Assembly (NCBI GenBank): GCA_963575745.1
Contig: CAUYUJ010000357.1
Coordinates: forward strand, 50,895 to 114,894
Origin: Prorocentrum cordatum
Lineage: Eukaryota > Sar > Dinophyceae > Prorocentrales > Prorocentraceae
Reading direction: 5' to 3'
DNA: 64,000 bases
This document shows positions 1 to 9,216 of the stretch, in pieces. Positions within the stretch are counted from its first letter, which is position 1; every line of letters starts with the position of its first letter. The notes beneath the pieces are model-generated. The model was not told where the DNA came from and made no database searches. It saw only the letters and a list, made by a program, of their open reading frames with translations. A program made the translations under genes and the position numbers.

Positions 1-130
1 CCTCCTCCTCGTTCCTTCCCCCCCTCCTCCTCGTCCTTCCTTTCTCCCTTTGGGGGGGGGGGGGGGGGCGGCGCGAGAGCGCGAAGTGATTCTCACTTCG
101 CGCAGCGCGGAGCGCGAAGTTGAAAGCCCT
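1..130. repeat. CTC-rich tract plus GCGCGAAGTGATTC hairpin
   Basis: A pyrimidine tract and a G run are followed by an inverted repeat built on GCGCGAAGTGATTC. The same composite (CCTCCTCGTCC tract, G run, GCGCGAAGTGATT, GGAGCCC) recurs at about 6935-7065, and its hairpin half recurs near 48530-48580. It is a dispersed repeat, here cut by the window edge. Confidence 0.7.
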
Positions 131-164
131 AGGTTCAGGCCTCCCAGATGATGTCCGAGTCAAT

Positions 165-291
165 TTAAGTCGGGCGTGTCCCTCTACAGGGGGAAATTTC
201 AAAATCGGCCCACAATAGTCAGGGGACGATGTTTGATTATTGTTGGATATTTGTTGAGCCTAATCCGCCTGTAGGGGGACAGGCCCGCCCC
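165..291. mobile_element. Family A MITE, copy A1
   Basis: The left end reads TTAAGTCGGGCGTGTCCCTC and the right end is its near inverse, CTGTAGGGGGACAGGCCCG. The centre carries the family motif CAATAGTCAGGGGACGATG. The element is 127 bp with no coding capacity. It is one of ten copies in the window. Confidence 0.85.
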
Positions 292-590
292 AAGCCTCGT
301 GAGGGGTGCTCTGGTCCAGGCCTCCCAGATGAGGTCCGAGTAGATGGGGTCGGAGGATTGCTCCGCATTGCCGATGCATCGCCGATGCTGCCCGATGTGA
401 AGCCAGATGTCCTCCGCGTCGACGTCGTCGATGCATCGCTGGCGTCGACGATGCATCACCGATACGTTGCCGATACATCGGCAATGCTGTGCAATCCTCC
501 GACCCCACCTACTCGGACCCCATCTAGGAGGCCTCCATCTGGAGGCCGTGGGGGCCTCCTTGGAAATCCTGGGGGCACCTGGGGCCAGAG

Positions 591-785
591 TTAAGTCGGG
601 CGTGTCCCTCTACAGGGGGATTTTCAACGAAAAATCAAAAATACACCAAACATACCCCCAAATGGCAACAAACATATAGTCAAACAATAGTTCCCAGACT
701 ATTTGTGGACTATGTTTTGACCATTTTGGGGGTATGTTTTATTTTTGGTCGAAAATCCCCTTGTAGGGGGACAGGCCCGACTTAA
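591..785. mobile_element. Family A MITE, copy A2 (most symmetric copy)
   Basis: This 195-bp element starts TTAAGTCGGGCGTGTCCC and ends GGGGGACAGGCCCGACTTAA, so both ends carry TTAA. Nearly the whole element can fold on itself: ATACCCCCAAATGG on the left pairs with the CCATTTTGGGGGTAT segment on the right. It is the clearest model of the family. Confidence 0.92.
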
Positions 786-1143
786 GGCCAGGGGCACTTC
801 TAGCAGCACCCGACCCGGAGGCCGAGATCGAGCAAGGCCGCTGGGATGAAGGCGAGTTTGCCGTCGGAGATCTGAGCCCCAGCCTCGCGCCACGTGAGCG
901 GCGGAAGAATCCGAGGTCAATTGCGCCCGCGTGAGGTTGCGCGTGAGGTCGCGCGGGCAGCCTACGCTTCGCTGGAGTTTACAATTTTGGACGCCCAGAA
1001 TTCGTTGTTGGGGCACCTTGCCCAGCAGCGCCTCGGCGCGGCGAGGGGCCACGAGGGCGTAGGCTGCCCGCGTGAGGTCGCGCGTGAGGCGCCCTCGGCT
1101 CCGATGTTCTGGAGTTGCTTGAAGCGCCGCTGGCCCAAGGTTT

Positions 1144-1330
1144 CCGTCGGGCGTGTCCCCCTACAGGGGGATCTTCGACGAAAAATAAAAATACCCCAAC
1201 AATACCTCAAAATGGTAAAACATAGTCAAGAAATAGTCCCCTGACTATCTTTGGAGTATTTTTGTACTATTTGTTTGTTATTTCTATTTTTTGTTGAAAA
1301 TCCTCCTGCAGGGGGACAGGCCCGACATAA
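1144..1330. mobile_element. Family A MITE, copy A3
   Basis: The ends are CGTCGGGCGTGTCCCCCTAC and GCAGGGGGACAGGCCCGACA. The internal motif AATAGTCCCCTGACTAT is the inverse of the CAGGGGACGAT centre in A1, so this copy lies in the opposite orientation. The following 140 bp belong to another dispersed repeat. Confidence 0.88.
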
Positions 1331-1475
1331 CCCAAGGTGCCCCCAGGATTTCCAAGGATGCCCGCCCACGGCGTCCAGAGCACGCCACACGAGGCCAAGA
1401 GGGTCCCAGGGGCTCCAAAGTGGAGCGAAAAGCCAGGGGCACCTAGGGCCAGGGGCACTTCCAACAACACCCGAT
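1331..1475. repeat. Dispersed repeat CCAAGGTGCCCCCAGGA
   Basis: This segment (CCCAAGGTGCCCCCAGGATT, CCAGAGCACGCCACACGAGG, CCAGGGGCTCCAA, GGGCCAGGGGCA) is repeated with substitutions at about 15494-15790. Part of it appears inverted at 538-590. All three lie close to foldback elements. Confidence 0.65.
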
Positions 1476-1781
1476 GTGTGGCGTTACGCGCTGGCTGCCC
1501 GCGTAAAGCGCGGCGTGAGGTCGTTATGTTGTCTCGCATATTGCCCGCTTCTTCTTGTTGCCCTTCAGGCAAACGGGTCATGGATCTCCAGGCTTCCCCC
1601 AGGACGAGTTCTTCATCCTGAGCCGTTTCCTGGCGGTCCCGGGACCCATGGACGGCCCCAGGAGCCCCAAACAATTGCGAGCAACCTCAGGACCCGTTTT
1701 CCTCATGACCCCTTCCCCGCATGGCGAACGTGTGCGGGTGCATCAGTGAGGAAGTCTCGAACGGGAGCCTTCGCTTTGATC

Positions 1782-1925
1782 GGTGGCGACCGAGAGGAGG
1801 GGGAGGTGAGAAGGAGGATGCCTCCTCAGAGGGCGGCCGGGCCTCTCAGAAGCCCTCCCGGTCCTTTTGAGAGGTCTCCTGCGCCCTCGGGAAAGGACCA
1901 GAAGCCTTCTCAGAAGGCTGGGGCG
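1782..1925. mobile_element. Family F foldback, copy F1 (partial)
   Basis: TCGGTGGCGACCGAGAGG leads into alternating CCTCTCAGAAG and CCTTCTCAGAAGG palindromes as in the complete copy at 20050-20267. The right arm is lost into the GCC/GTC tract that follows. Confidence 0.65.
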
Positions 1926-1929
1926 CTTC

Positions 1930-1968
1930 CTGCCGCCGCCGCCGCCGTCGTCGTTGTCGTTGTCGCCA

Positions 1969-2000
<32 letters not shown>

Positions 2001-2360
2001 GTCGTCAGCGTCGTCGTCGTCGCTCGCGCGGTTCGCCCTCCCCGCGCGGCCTCTCCCCCCGGGCCCGTAGCAGCGCTTGGCGGAGGAGGACGCGGAGGCC
2101 GCCGAGGAGGATGAAGAGTTGCAGCCCGACTTGGAGGCGTCGGCGTCGGCGTCCGAGGCGGCGCCCGCCTCCGCATCCTCCGAGGGTGAGCTGCCTGCCC
2201 TGGATGTCATGATCAACCTCCTCCCTCGTCCTCCCTCTTCCTCCTCTTCCTCCTCCTCCTCCTCCTCCCTGCCTCCTCCCTTCCTCTTTCCACCCCCTCC
2301 CTTTTCCTCTTTCCTCCCCGTTCCTCCTCCTCCTCCTCCTCCTCCTCCTCCTCCTTTCCA
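1930..2360. repeat. GCC/GTC and CTC trinucleotide tracts
   Basis: Simple GCC/GTC repeats at 1930-2035 and CTC tracts at 2218-2360 flank a short acidic G/C-ending frame at 2080-2215. That frame reads as Glu/Ala/Ser-rich, but it is too compositionally biased to call a gene. Confidence 0.8.
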
Positions 2361-2387
2361 TTATCCTCATCATCCTCCTCCTGATGC

Positions 2388-2409
2388 TCCGTGGCAGTTT
2401 TGGCTCAAG
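2388..2409 (+). other. Relict dinoflagellate spliced leader
   Basis: The 22 bases starting TCCGTGGCAG and ending TTTTGGCTCAAG match the published dinoflagellate spliced leader at 19 of 22 positions. The exact TTTTGGCTCAAG 3' half is retained. The very next bases, TCCGTAGC at 2410-2417, repeat the first eight bases of the same leader. A genomic leader directly ahead of a reading frame is the known signature of a trans-spliced mRNA copied back into DNA, and tandem leaders arise by repeated rounds. Substitutions show the copy is old. Confidence 0.7.
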
Positions 2410-3290
2410 TCCGTAGCGGTTCGTTCAGGCTTGGCATTGGCAAGAGGGGTCAGCGGCCCGCACAGTTTTGTGTCTCCACAGGTGCCTGCCCAGGCAGGAG
2501 ACACGTCTTTCATGTTTAGTATTCCGATATGCAAGCTCCCTGTCCGTCTCTCTGTTCATGAATGGACGCCAGAAGCGCCGTCTCTCGCAGGCGAGCCCGT
2601 GGCAGTGCAAGCACAGCACGGACGAGCGGACTGGGCAGCGCTGGTGGAATCGAGCAGACGTCAAGCAATGTCGTTCCTGCGGTCAGGACAAAGGCGTGTG
2701 TTCTTTTCGGGCCCAAGTCCACGGGTTCAGGTGCACCCTCCATGTCGGTTGCTGCGGAGCGGCGCTCTGCTTCGGAGGCAGAGAAGCTCAGGAAGGCCGT
2801 CGAGTCGAAGGGCCGCGAGCTCAAGTCGATGGCGGCCAAGCTCAAGGAGGCGCAGTCAGCCAAACCCCCTGGTGGAGGCTTTGGTGCTGCCATGGAGGTC
2901 GACGAGGGGGCTACCTTTGCGTCCTCGGACAAGGTTGCGCTGGAGCAGGCCACCAAGGCCCTCAAGGCCTTCGGCGACGTGCAGGACCGTGTCCTGCTCG
3001 ACAGTAAGGCTGCCTTGTTCGCTGCGCAGGCCGGCTTGCGCGAGAAGATCCTGTCGGAGAAGCCGCTCGGGGCGCATTTGCACCAGCTCACCGATCGGTG
3101 CACAGCGCTCGAGAAGAAGAAGCAGAAGAAGAAGAAGGAACGGCAGCGGGCCATCGTCGAGCAGCTCGGCGTGGATGCAGCCAACCAACCTCCAGGCCAA
3201 GATTGCGGATGCCGAGCGCGCGCCCTTGCCGACGTTTCGCGCGAGCTGGTCGAAGCTGAGGCGGCTAGCCGGAATGGCGCCTCAACCGCC
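2410..3290 (+). pseudogene. Retroelement gag-like frame behind the SL relic, frameshifted
   Basis: Two frames read as one protein. Bases 2567-2712 give a Trp/Cys segment ending CRSCGQDK, like the RanBP2-type zinc finger that precedes the coiled coil in dinoflagellate retroelement first proteins; the first Cys pair is incomplete. From about 2715 a different frame continues with a Ser/Gly linker and a long charged helical stretch (EAEKLRKAVES, KELK-type heptads, then EKKKQKKKKERQ) to about 3180. One frameshift near 2700-2715 separates them. The frame runs into a satellite array at about 3288, so the 3' part is missing. No reverse transcriptase is present. The family assignment is from pattern memory, not a search; a host coiled-coil gene remains possible. 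Confidence 0.45.
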
Positions 3291-4612
3291 GTCTACATGC
3301 GTCCCCCCCACTCAGTACAGCGCTTCGTGGCCCCATAGGGAGCTCCACCGAAGGCCCCAGTGCCACCGCCCACATGCGTCCCCCCCAGTCAGTACAGCGC
3401 TTCGTGGCCCCATAGGGAGCTCCACCGAAGGCCCCAGTGCCACCGTCCACATGCGTCCCCCCTTCTCAGTACAGCGCTTCGTGGCCCCATAGGGGGCTCC
3501 GCCGAAGGCCCCAGTGCCACCGCCCACATGCGTCCCCTCCAGTCAGTACAGCGCTTCGTGGCCCCATAGGGAGCTCCACCGAAGGCCCCAGTGCCACCGT
3601 CCACATGCGTCCCCCCCACTCAGTACAGCGCTTCGTGGCCCCATAGGGAGCTCCACCGAAGGCCCCAGTGCCACCGTCCACATGCGCCCCCTCCATTAGT
3701 ACAGCGCTTCGTGGCCCCACAGGGAGCTCCACCGAAGGCCCTAGTGCCACCGTCCACATGCGCCCCCCCCTCAGTACAGCGCTTCGTGGCCCCATAGGGA
3801 GCCCCACCGAAGGTCACAGTGCTACCGTCCACATGCGCCCCCCCCCCACTCAGTACAGCGCTTCGTGGCCCCATAGGGAGCTCCACCGAAGCCCCCAGTG
3901 GGACCGTCCGAGTGCGCCCTGAAACACCCAATTTGGCATTTCCACCCCAGCCATTACAGCGTTTCGTGGCCCCACAGGGAGCTCCACCGAAGGCCCCAGT
4001 GCCACCGTCCACATGCGTCCCGCACACCCAATGTGGCATTTTGACCCACCCAGTGCAGCGTTCCGTGGCCCCACAGGGAGCCCCACCGAAGGCCCGAGTG
4101 GGACCGTCCGCAAGCGTCCCGAAACACCTATTGCAGCATTTTCATTTACCCAGTCCAGAATTTCGTGGCCCCGTAGGGAATTCCACCGAAGGCCCCGGTG
4201 CCACCTTCCGCATGCGTCCTGCAAACCCAACGTGGCATTTTTACACACCCAATTTAGCTTTTCGTGGTCCCTTAGTTAGCTCCACCGAAGCCCCCCTGTG
4301 GGACCGTCCGCATGCGCCCCAGAAACCCAATGTAGCATTTTCACCCACCCAGTACAGCGCTTCGTGGCCCCATAGGGAGTTCCACCGAAGCCTCCAGTGG
4401 GTCCGTCCGCATGCGCTCGGAAGCCCAATTTGGCATTTCCACTTACCCTGTACAGCGCTTCGTGGCCCCATAGGGAGCTCCACCGAAGCCCCCAGTGGGA
4501 CCGTCCGCGTGCGTCCCGGAAACTTGATTTGACACACCACTCACCCAGAACAGCGCTCCCCCCCACCCAGTGCAGCGCTTCGTGGCCCCATAGGGAGTTT
4601 CACCGAAAAAGA
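3288..4612. repeat. Satellite array 1 (77-bp then 100-bp monomers)
   Basis: About 15 monomers share the core TTCGTGGCCCCATAGGGAG CTCCACCGAAGG. The core starts at 3323, 3400, 3477, 3554, 3631 and 3707 (period 76-77), then near 3861, 3962, 4061, 4161, 4260 and 4360 (period about 100). The longer monomers gain about 23 bp around ACCCAATTTGGCATTTTCAC. The core can form a hairpin (CTTCGTGG against CCACCGAAG). Open frames across it are repeat-derived and read on both strands. Confidence 0.95.
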
Positions 4613-4675
4613 TGTTCACAATTGCGGTAGCCACAATTGCATATGGTTGGGTGCTTCGCCGGGGTAATTTTCCTC
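4613..4675 (+). repeat. Conserved 3' tail of satellite element 1
   Basis: CACAATTGCATATGGTTGGG then TGCTTCGCCGGGGTAATTTT follows the array. The same tail ends array 2 (49776-49842) and array 3 (57861-57945). A diverged form ends the different array at 27.2-27.9 kb. Confidence 0.75.
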
Positions 4676-5430
4676 CTCCCCATTGCGGCTGCTTCTTTGT
4701 GCCGGACGGGGGTCGTCGGGTTCGCAGCTTAATACCTGCCTGTGTGTTTTCCTCTTCTTCCTCTTTGTCCTCATCAGCTCTGGATTGCACCGTAGTTCGC
4801 GAGTCCCCGGTGCGTGCAACGGCTCGCCTATGGCAGGTTGGCCTGAGCGCCGCTCCTGGTGTCTTGGAGTTCTCCTCTGCTTCCTCCCTTCTTCTCCTCT
4901 CGCCGGTGCTTCTTAATGCTTGGATAATGTTGTTGTAAATAAGCAGCTGGTCAGCTTTTGCCGCGTTTCACCACGGAGTGCTCGGGTGACTCGAGTGGTG
5001 TTGCGGTCGTCCCCTCCCTCTTGCCCCTCCTCCGTCTCCCAAAATATCGCGCTGGATAAAGACATTGTATCTCAGCAGCCCATAACAATTGCTCTTTTAC
5101 GGCGGTGACCCTCTACTTCCCACCTTGGTCAGTCGGGGTTTGCATTTGAGTGTTGCAGATGATGCCAGTCGAGAGCAGTGAATGATTGGTTACGGACGCA
5201 TTGACCGGCGGGTCGCGGGCTGGTCGCGGGCGTTGTTCCAGGGTTGATGGAGAAGCACATCCGCGAAGCCGACGCGCATTCGACCCCCCGATCCTAGTTC
5301 TATTGCGGACCCTGAGGGGGCGTAGGGCCGTCCGCTTTCCCAGTATGATCAAGAGCAGTTGCTTGTGATTTCTGCGCAGCGCTCAGGTGACCCGATACCC
5401 TCCGGAAAGGTCTGGCTATTGTGGGAGGGT
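4676..5430. other. Low-repeat interval, no gene recognised
   Basis: The sequence is of moderate GC with short frames on both strands and stops in all of them. No domain, RNA gene or strong G/C-ending codon bias was seen. Confidence 0.5.
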
Positions 5431-5490
5431 GAGGGGTGAGGGGAAGTCCCTCCTCCATCCATCCCTCCCCTCTTCTCCCTCCCTCCTCCC

Positions 5491-5655
5491 AGGAGGGGAA
5501 AAAAACACAGACACAATTAACCGTCGAGTCCTATGATAATGTGGGAAACAATGGGAGGGGGGGAAGACGAAAACCCAAAAAATGTTTAAGAATATTGGGA
5601 ATCCTGTTGTTGTGTCTATTTATTGGTGTGCCCCATGGCCTCTTCAGTGAGGGGA
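5491..5655. mobile_element. Family E element, copy E1
   Basis: GGAAAAAAACACAGACACAATTAACCGTCGAG is followed by a GGGAAACAATGGGA block, GAAGACGAAAACCC and a right end TTGTGTCTATTTATTGGTGTGCCCC. The family is recognised by the ACACAGACACAATTAATCG left end and a TTTGTGTGTATTTATTTGTG right end that form weak inverted repeats. Confidence 0.75.
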
Positions 5656-5927
5656 GTCCCTCCTCCCTCCATCCCCTCCCCTCTTCCCCCCTCCCTCCCC
5701 CCTGGCCGCTCGACCGTCCACCTGCATCTCTGATCCTCGTGTCTGCGAGGTGTCCCACTAGGGGGTTATATCTGTTCGTCCCCGCTCGGATTGGCACGCG
5801 AGCGTGCATCGGCCCCTTGTGGAGAGTGCCTCGATCCTGAATTGGCTGCTTTCGACTCCAGATCGGGCCGCCGATCGTCTAGCTTCCTCTTCCCATGTGA
5901 TCAGAAGGGTGGGGGGGGAAGAGCAGG

Positions 5928-6132
5928 AGCATGTGGCGCAGATCCTTGCCAGGCGGACGCAGCCACCACTCTGAGCGCGCTGGAGAGCGCCGTGGAGGCT
6001 CTCGAGCGGGTGGTGAACTTGAGCGACGCAGAGATTGACTGGTCTCGTCGGGCAGAACCCCATGTAAGCGCCACGATCCCGCACCTCCCCAACGACACCA
6101 TCCCCACCTTTCTCCGCCCTGTGCCTCCTTAG
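5928..6132 (+). CDS. Candidate exon, product unknown
   Basis: From about 5950 the frame reads TTLSALESAVEALERVVNLS, then a D/E-rich helix and a Pro/Thr tail, stopping at TAG 6130-6132. Codons almost all end in G or C (GCC ACC ACT CTG AGC GCG CTG GAG), unlike the flanks. A consensus-like donor, CAT|GTAAGC, sits at 6061-6069, so an exon could end at 6063 with the rest intronic. The stop lies at the very edge of foldback C1. The helix has coiled-coil spacing; no family is recognised. It may be a relic cut by C1. Confidence 0.35.
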
Positions 6133-6332
6133 GGGAACAGAAAGTGACATAAACATAAAAACTCAGAGGTCCGCGCGGATTTCTCGGATCGGCGCTGGGG
6201 CCCCCCCGGCGGCGCCTCCGGCGCCGCCCGTGGCGCGCTCCGCGCGCCAGGGAGGGGGGGTCCAGCGCCGTTCCGAGAAATCCGCGCGCGGACTTGCGAG
6301 TTGTTACGTTTATGCCACGTTTTGTTCCCCTA
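6130..6332. mobile_element. Family C foldback, copy C1
   Basis: The left arm TAGGGGAACAGAAAGTGACAT with TAAACATAAAAACTC is mirrored at the right end by GTTACGTTTATGCCAC and TTTGTTCCCCTA. Inner arms GCGCGGATTTCTCGGATC and GATCCAAGAAATCCGCGCG-type sequence surround a GC-rich centre (GGCGGCGCCTCCGGCGCC). It is one of six copies in the window. Confidence 0.85.
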
Positions 6333-6455
6333 CTCCTGGCTCATGCCCCTGCCCGTCCCCTTGACCATCCGACTTCCCCCCCACCCCTCTTTCCCCTGGG
6401 CGGGCCGCCGGGCGGGCGGGGCGCTCGCGGCGGCAGCTCCCCCTCCCCCTTGCCT

Positions 6456-6586
6456 TGGCATCGCTTGGACGCGTGCATTTTTCCTTCGGCGAGGGCCATG
6501 GAGGAGCATCCTTGATCATTTGGCGACAAAGCCACGCACGAAACCGGAAAAACACACAGGGAATGGACCTCCGAGCGATGGCGAGT
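6456..6586. mobile_element. Family H foldback, copy H1
   Basis: TGGCATCGCTTGGACGCGTG at the left is mirrored by GACCTCCGAGCGATGGCGA at the right. The interior is CGGCGAGGGCCATGGAGGA then ACGCACGAAACCGGAAAAAC. Other copies are at 6747-6874 and 8475-8568. Confidence 0.8.
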
Positions 6587-6746
6587 TGCCCTCCCTCCCG
6601 ACGGTGCCGCGCGGGGGGGGCCGACGCCACGCCCCGCAGAGGGGGCGCGGGGCCACCCGGGGGCTCTCAGCGAAGGCCTCGACCGGGACCCCCCGACCGC
6701 CTCTGCTTTGGTCTTTGGCTCCCCCCCCCCCCGCCCGCCCTCCTCC

Positions 6747-6874
6747 TGGCATCGCTCGGACGTGTGCATTTCTGCTCGGCGAGAACCATCGAGGACGATC
6801 CTGGACCATCGAGCAAAAAAAAAACGCACGAAACCGAAACATGCACGGGAAATGGACGTCCGAGCGATGGCGAG
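6747..6874. mobile_element. Family H foldback, copy H2
   Basis: Ends TGGCATCGCTCGGACGTGTG and GGACGTCCGAGCGATGGCGA are near-perfect inverses. The A-rich interior AAAAACGCACGAAACCGAAAC matches H1. Confidence 0.85.
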
Positions 6875-6929
6875 TCCTCCTCTCTCCTCTCCGCAAGGGG
6901 CCCCCACGAAGGCGCGGAGGGATTCGCGT

Positions 6930-7065
6930 TGCGCGGTCCTCGTTCCTCCCTCCCCCTCCTCCTCGTCCTCCTTTCTCCCTCTGGGGGTGGGGGGGGGGAC
7001 ACGGGAGCGCGAAGTGATTCGCGCTTCGCGGAGCGCGAAGCGCGCGGAGCTGGGAGCCCCAGTCC
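6930..7065. repeat. CTC tract plus GCGCGAAGTGATTC hairpin, second copy
   Basis: Same layout as 1-130: CCTCCTCGTCC tract, G run, GGAGCGCGAAGTGATTCGCG and an inverted GCGCTTCGCGGAGCGCGAAG. It lies directly after H2. Confidence 0.7.
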
Positions 7066-7499
7066 CCGCCCCGGATCCTCCGAGGCTCCCCTTGTGCTCC
7101 TCTGCCTCTTGAGCATCCTCCTCGGTCTGCTGGGCCCCAGGGGCGCTGGCCGGGAACTTTACGCGCAGGAGGGAGATGCCCATGGAAGGAAGAGGGCACG
7201 ATGACCACGGCCGAGGTGTCGCGAGACCTCGTCGATGCAGATCTTGTTCGTGGTCTGTGCTGGCCGTCGCGGATTCGCGAGATGATCCACGAATTGGCGT
7301 TGATCAAAGTCGACACCGACGTTCTCAGTTTCAGTCTTGGTCACAGTCATCGTTCTCTTCCCTCCATATCCAGGTCACCCCCAGGGGGGCGAAGACAATC
7401 GTGCTTCGCGCGTTGCGACGTGGGCCAGGGAGCTGCACTTGTCCGGGGGGCCTCGCGGGGGCACCAGGATAACCGCTTATCGCTTGGAGGGTGAAAGTG

Positions 7500-8350
7500 G
7501 GGGTCGGCCGCAGGGTCCCGGCAATGGTGTCTTTATGGGCCATGAATGGGCGATACATCCTCGATTGCTGTGTTCGGCGGGGGTGTCAATTGAAGCTCCC
7601 CGCCTGCACCCATGCGCGAGACTTGAGGGGAAACGAAGCAGGGGGCGGGGGGCCCGGGAAAGGCGACGAAGGCAACGTGCGCTGAGGGCGCAAAAAGACA
7701 AGGCTGGAATAAACGAAAGCGTTGACGTGAGTGTCAAAATCTGCCCAGCCAGTCTGACATGCGGAACACTGCGCCTCAGTTCTGGGGATCTTGAAGCCAG
7801 TGAAAAATGTGAATTCACATTATCGGGAAAAGCAAATTGTGAATTCACATTTTGGGAAGAAGGAAAATGTGAATTCACATTTTGGGAAAAAGGAAAAAGT
7901 GAATTCACAGTTTGGAATGTTGTGTAGGAATCTTTATGAAGAGGCCAGAATGTGAATTCAAATTTTGGGAAAAAGGAAAATGTGAATTCACATTTAGGGA
8001 AAAAGGACAATTTGAATTCACATTTTGGGAGAATCGCGGGACCCATTTCAAATCTGTCTTGGGGGTCGATAGCTCGTCGTTTGGGAACATGCGCGATCAG
8101 CAATCGCACTATCAAGACATACTTGCACTCCACTTCGCATCCCCACGCGCAGTATGCAAGAACGCCCGCACGCATGAACGATAATGGATGGACGGCGCGT
8201 GTGCCCGCGCAGGCACGCGGGCACGAACGACTGGCCCTCCATTGCCGCCAACATTGGGTGCCAATCATTCCCGATCACATACATGAGCGATACATTGAGC
8301 ATACATGGGCCATTCAGCCCCCATTGAAGACCCCCTGTTGCAGACCATCG
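7500..8350. mobile_element. Possible composite element around the 30-bp palindrome array
   Basis: Weak inverted similarity links 7505-7560 (GGCCATGAATGGGCGATACA) and 8286-8345 (CGATACATTGAGCATACATG then GGGCCATTCAGCC). This suggests an ~850-bp non-autonomous element with the palindromic array at its centre. The ends are diverged and no target duplication was confirmed, so the boundaries are uncertain. Confidence 0.3.
7797..8035. repeat. 30-bp tandem array of AATGTGAATTCACATT palindromes
   Basis: GAATTC centres fall at 7811, 7841, 7871 and 7901, then 7954, 7984 and 8014. Spacing is exactly 30 bp apart from one 53-bp interruption. Each unit has a self-complementary 12-16 bp core (TGTGAATTCACA) and a TTGGGAAAAAGGAAA spacer. 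The open frames here are incidental. Confidence 0.95.
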
Positions 8351-8474
8351 CGGGGCGCGATGAATGAAGCTTGATGACCCAGGACAGAGGGGAGCATCCT
8401 CATCCGCATCATTGGCATTGTTGCTCGTCACGCGGGACCATCCGTTCAGGCTTTTTGACATCAAGCGACAAACC

Positions 8475-8568
8475 TGGCATCGCTCGGACGTGTGCGTTTT
8501 TCCTCGGCGAGGACAGTCGAGGAGCCTGAACAGGTGCGCGAGGAATGGACGTCCGAGCGATGGCGAGA
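8475..8568. mobile_element. Family H foldback, copy H3 (short)
   Basis: TGGCATCGCTCGGACGTGTG and TGGACGTCCGAGCGATGGCG are inverted ends around a shortened 54-bp interior, which lacks the A-rich centre of H1 and H2. Confidence 0.8.
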
Positions 8569-8637
8569 AAAGAAAAACAAGAACGGCAACACTCACGAGC
8601 CTGCAGTGGAGGGTTTCTCCGAAGGGCTTTGGCGACC

Positions 8638-8754
8638 CGTCCTCCTCCTCCTCCTCCTCCTCCTCCTTCATCTCTTCCTCCCCCCTCCTCCACCACCACC
8701 TCCTCCTCCTCCTCCTCCTCCTCCTCCTCCTCCTCCTCCTCCTCGGGTCGCCTA
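8638..8754. repeat. CTC trinucleotide tract
   Basis: A nearly pure (CTC)n run. Long Leu/Ser/Pro frames on the plus strand and Glu/Arg frames on the minus strand are produced by it and are not genes. Confidence 0.95.
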
Positions 8755-8881
8755 TGGCCCCGGGGGAATCTGGGCAGCCCGCAGCCTGGGCTGTGGAGGA
8801 GCGGGAGCCGCTCGAGGAGGTGCTGGGAGACGATCCGCGCGGCACGAGGGGGGGCCTCGGGAGCAACAGACGACGTCAGCC

Positions 8882-9216
8882 TGATCGGCGGCGAGCCCAG
8901 GGGGGGAGCGAGAAGGAGCGGGCCTTCTCCGAACAGAAGGAACGAGAAGGAACGAGAAGGGGGGAGTGAGAAGGAGCGGGCCTTCTCCGAACAGAAGGAA
9001 CGAGAAGGAACGAGAAGGGGCCCAGGAGCGAGCCCAGGGGGGAGTGAGAAGGAACGAGAAGGCTCGGACGTTCCCTGGCCTTCCCCGAAGCTGTCTAAGC
9101 CTTCCCCGAAGACACCCAACACCTCTCGGAAGGCGCGCGGGCTTCTGAGGAGCCCCGCCGCCCTCCAAGGAGGCCTTCTCTTCCTCGCTCTCCCCCCTAT
9201 CGCTCGCCGCCGAAGG
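8882..9216. mobile_element. Family F foldback, copy F2 (expanded)
   Basis: GATCGGCGGCGAGCCCAGGG on the left faces CTATCGCTCGCCGCCGA on the right. The interior has duplicated GAGAAGGAGCGGGCCTTCTC blocks at 8912 and 8969 and several GAAGGAACGAGAAGG repeats. It is longer than the 218-bp copy F3 because of these duplications. Confidence 0.75.

Noticed and set aside
1267-2114. Protein starting in family A copy A3 (287 residues)
   Set aside because: Its start lies in the MITE and its end in GCC/GTC repeats; no independent coding signal.
7797-8035. CRISPR array
   Set aside because: Repeats and spacers are both repeated, repeats are palindromic EcoRI dyads, the spacers are not unique, there are no cas genes, and the context is eukaryotic.
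7797-8035. Cloning-linker artefact because of the GAATTC sites
   Set aside because: Units have diverged individually and keep a 30-bp phase with native-looking spacers, which linkers would not.
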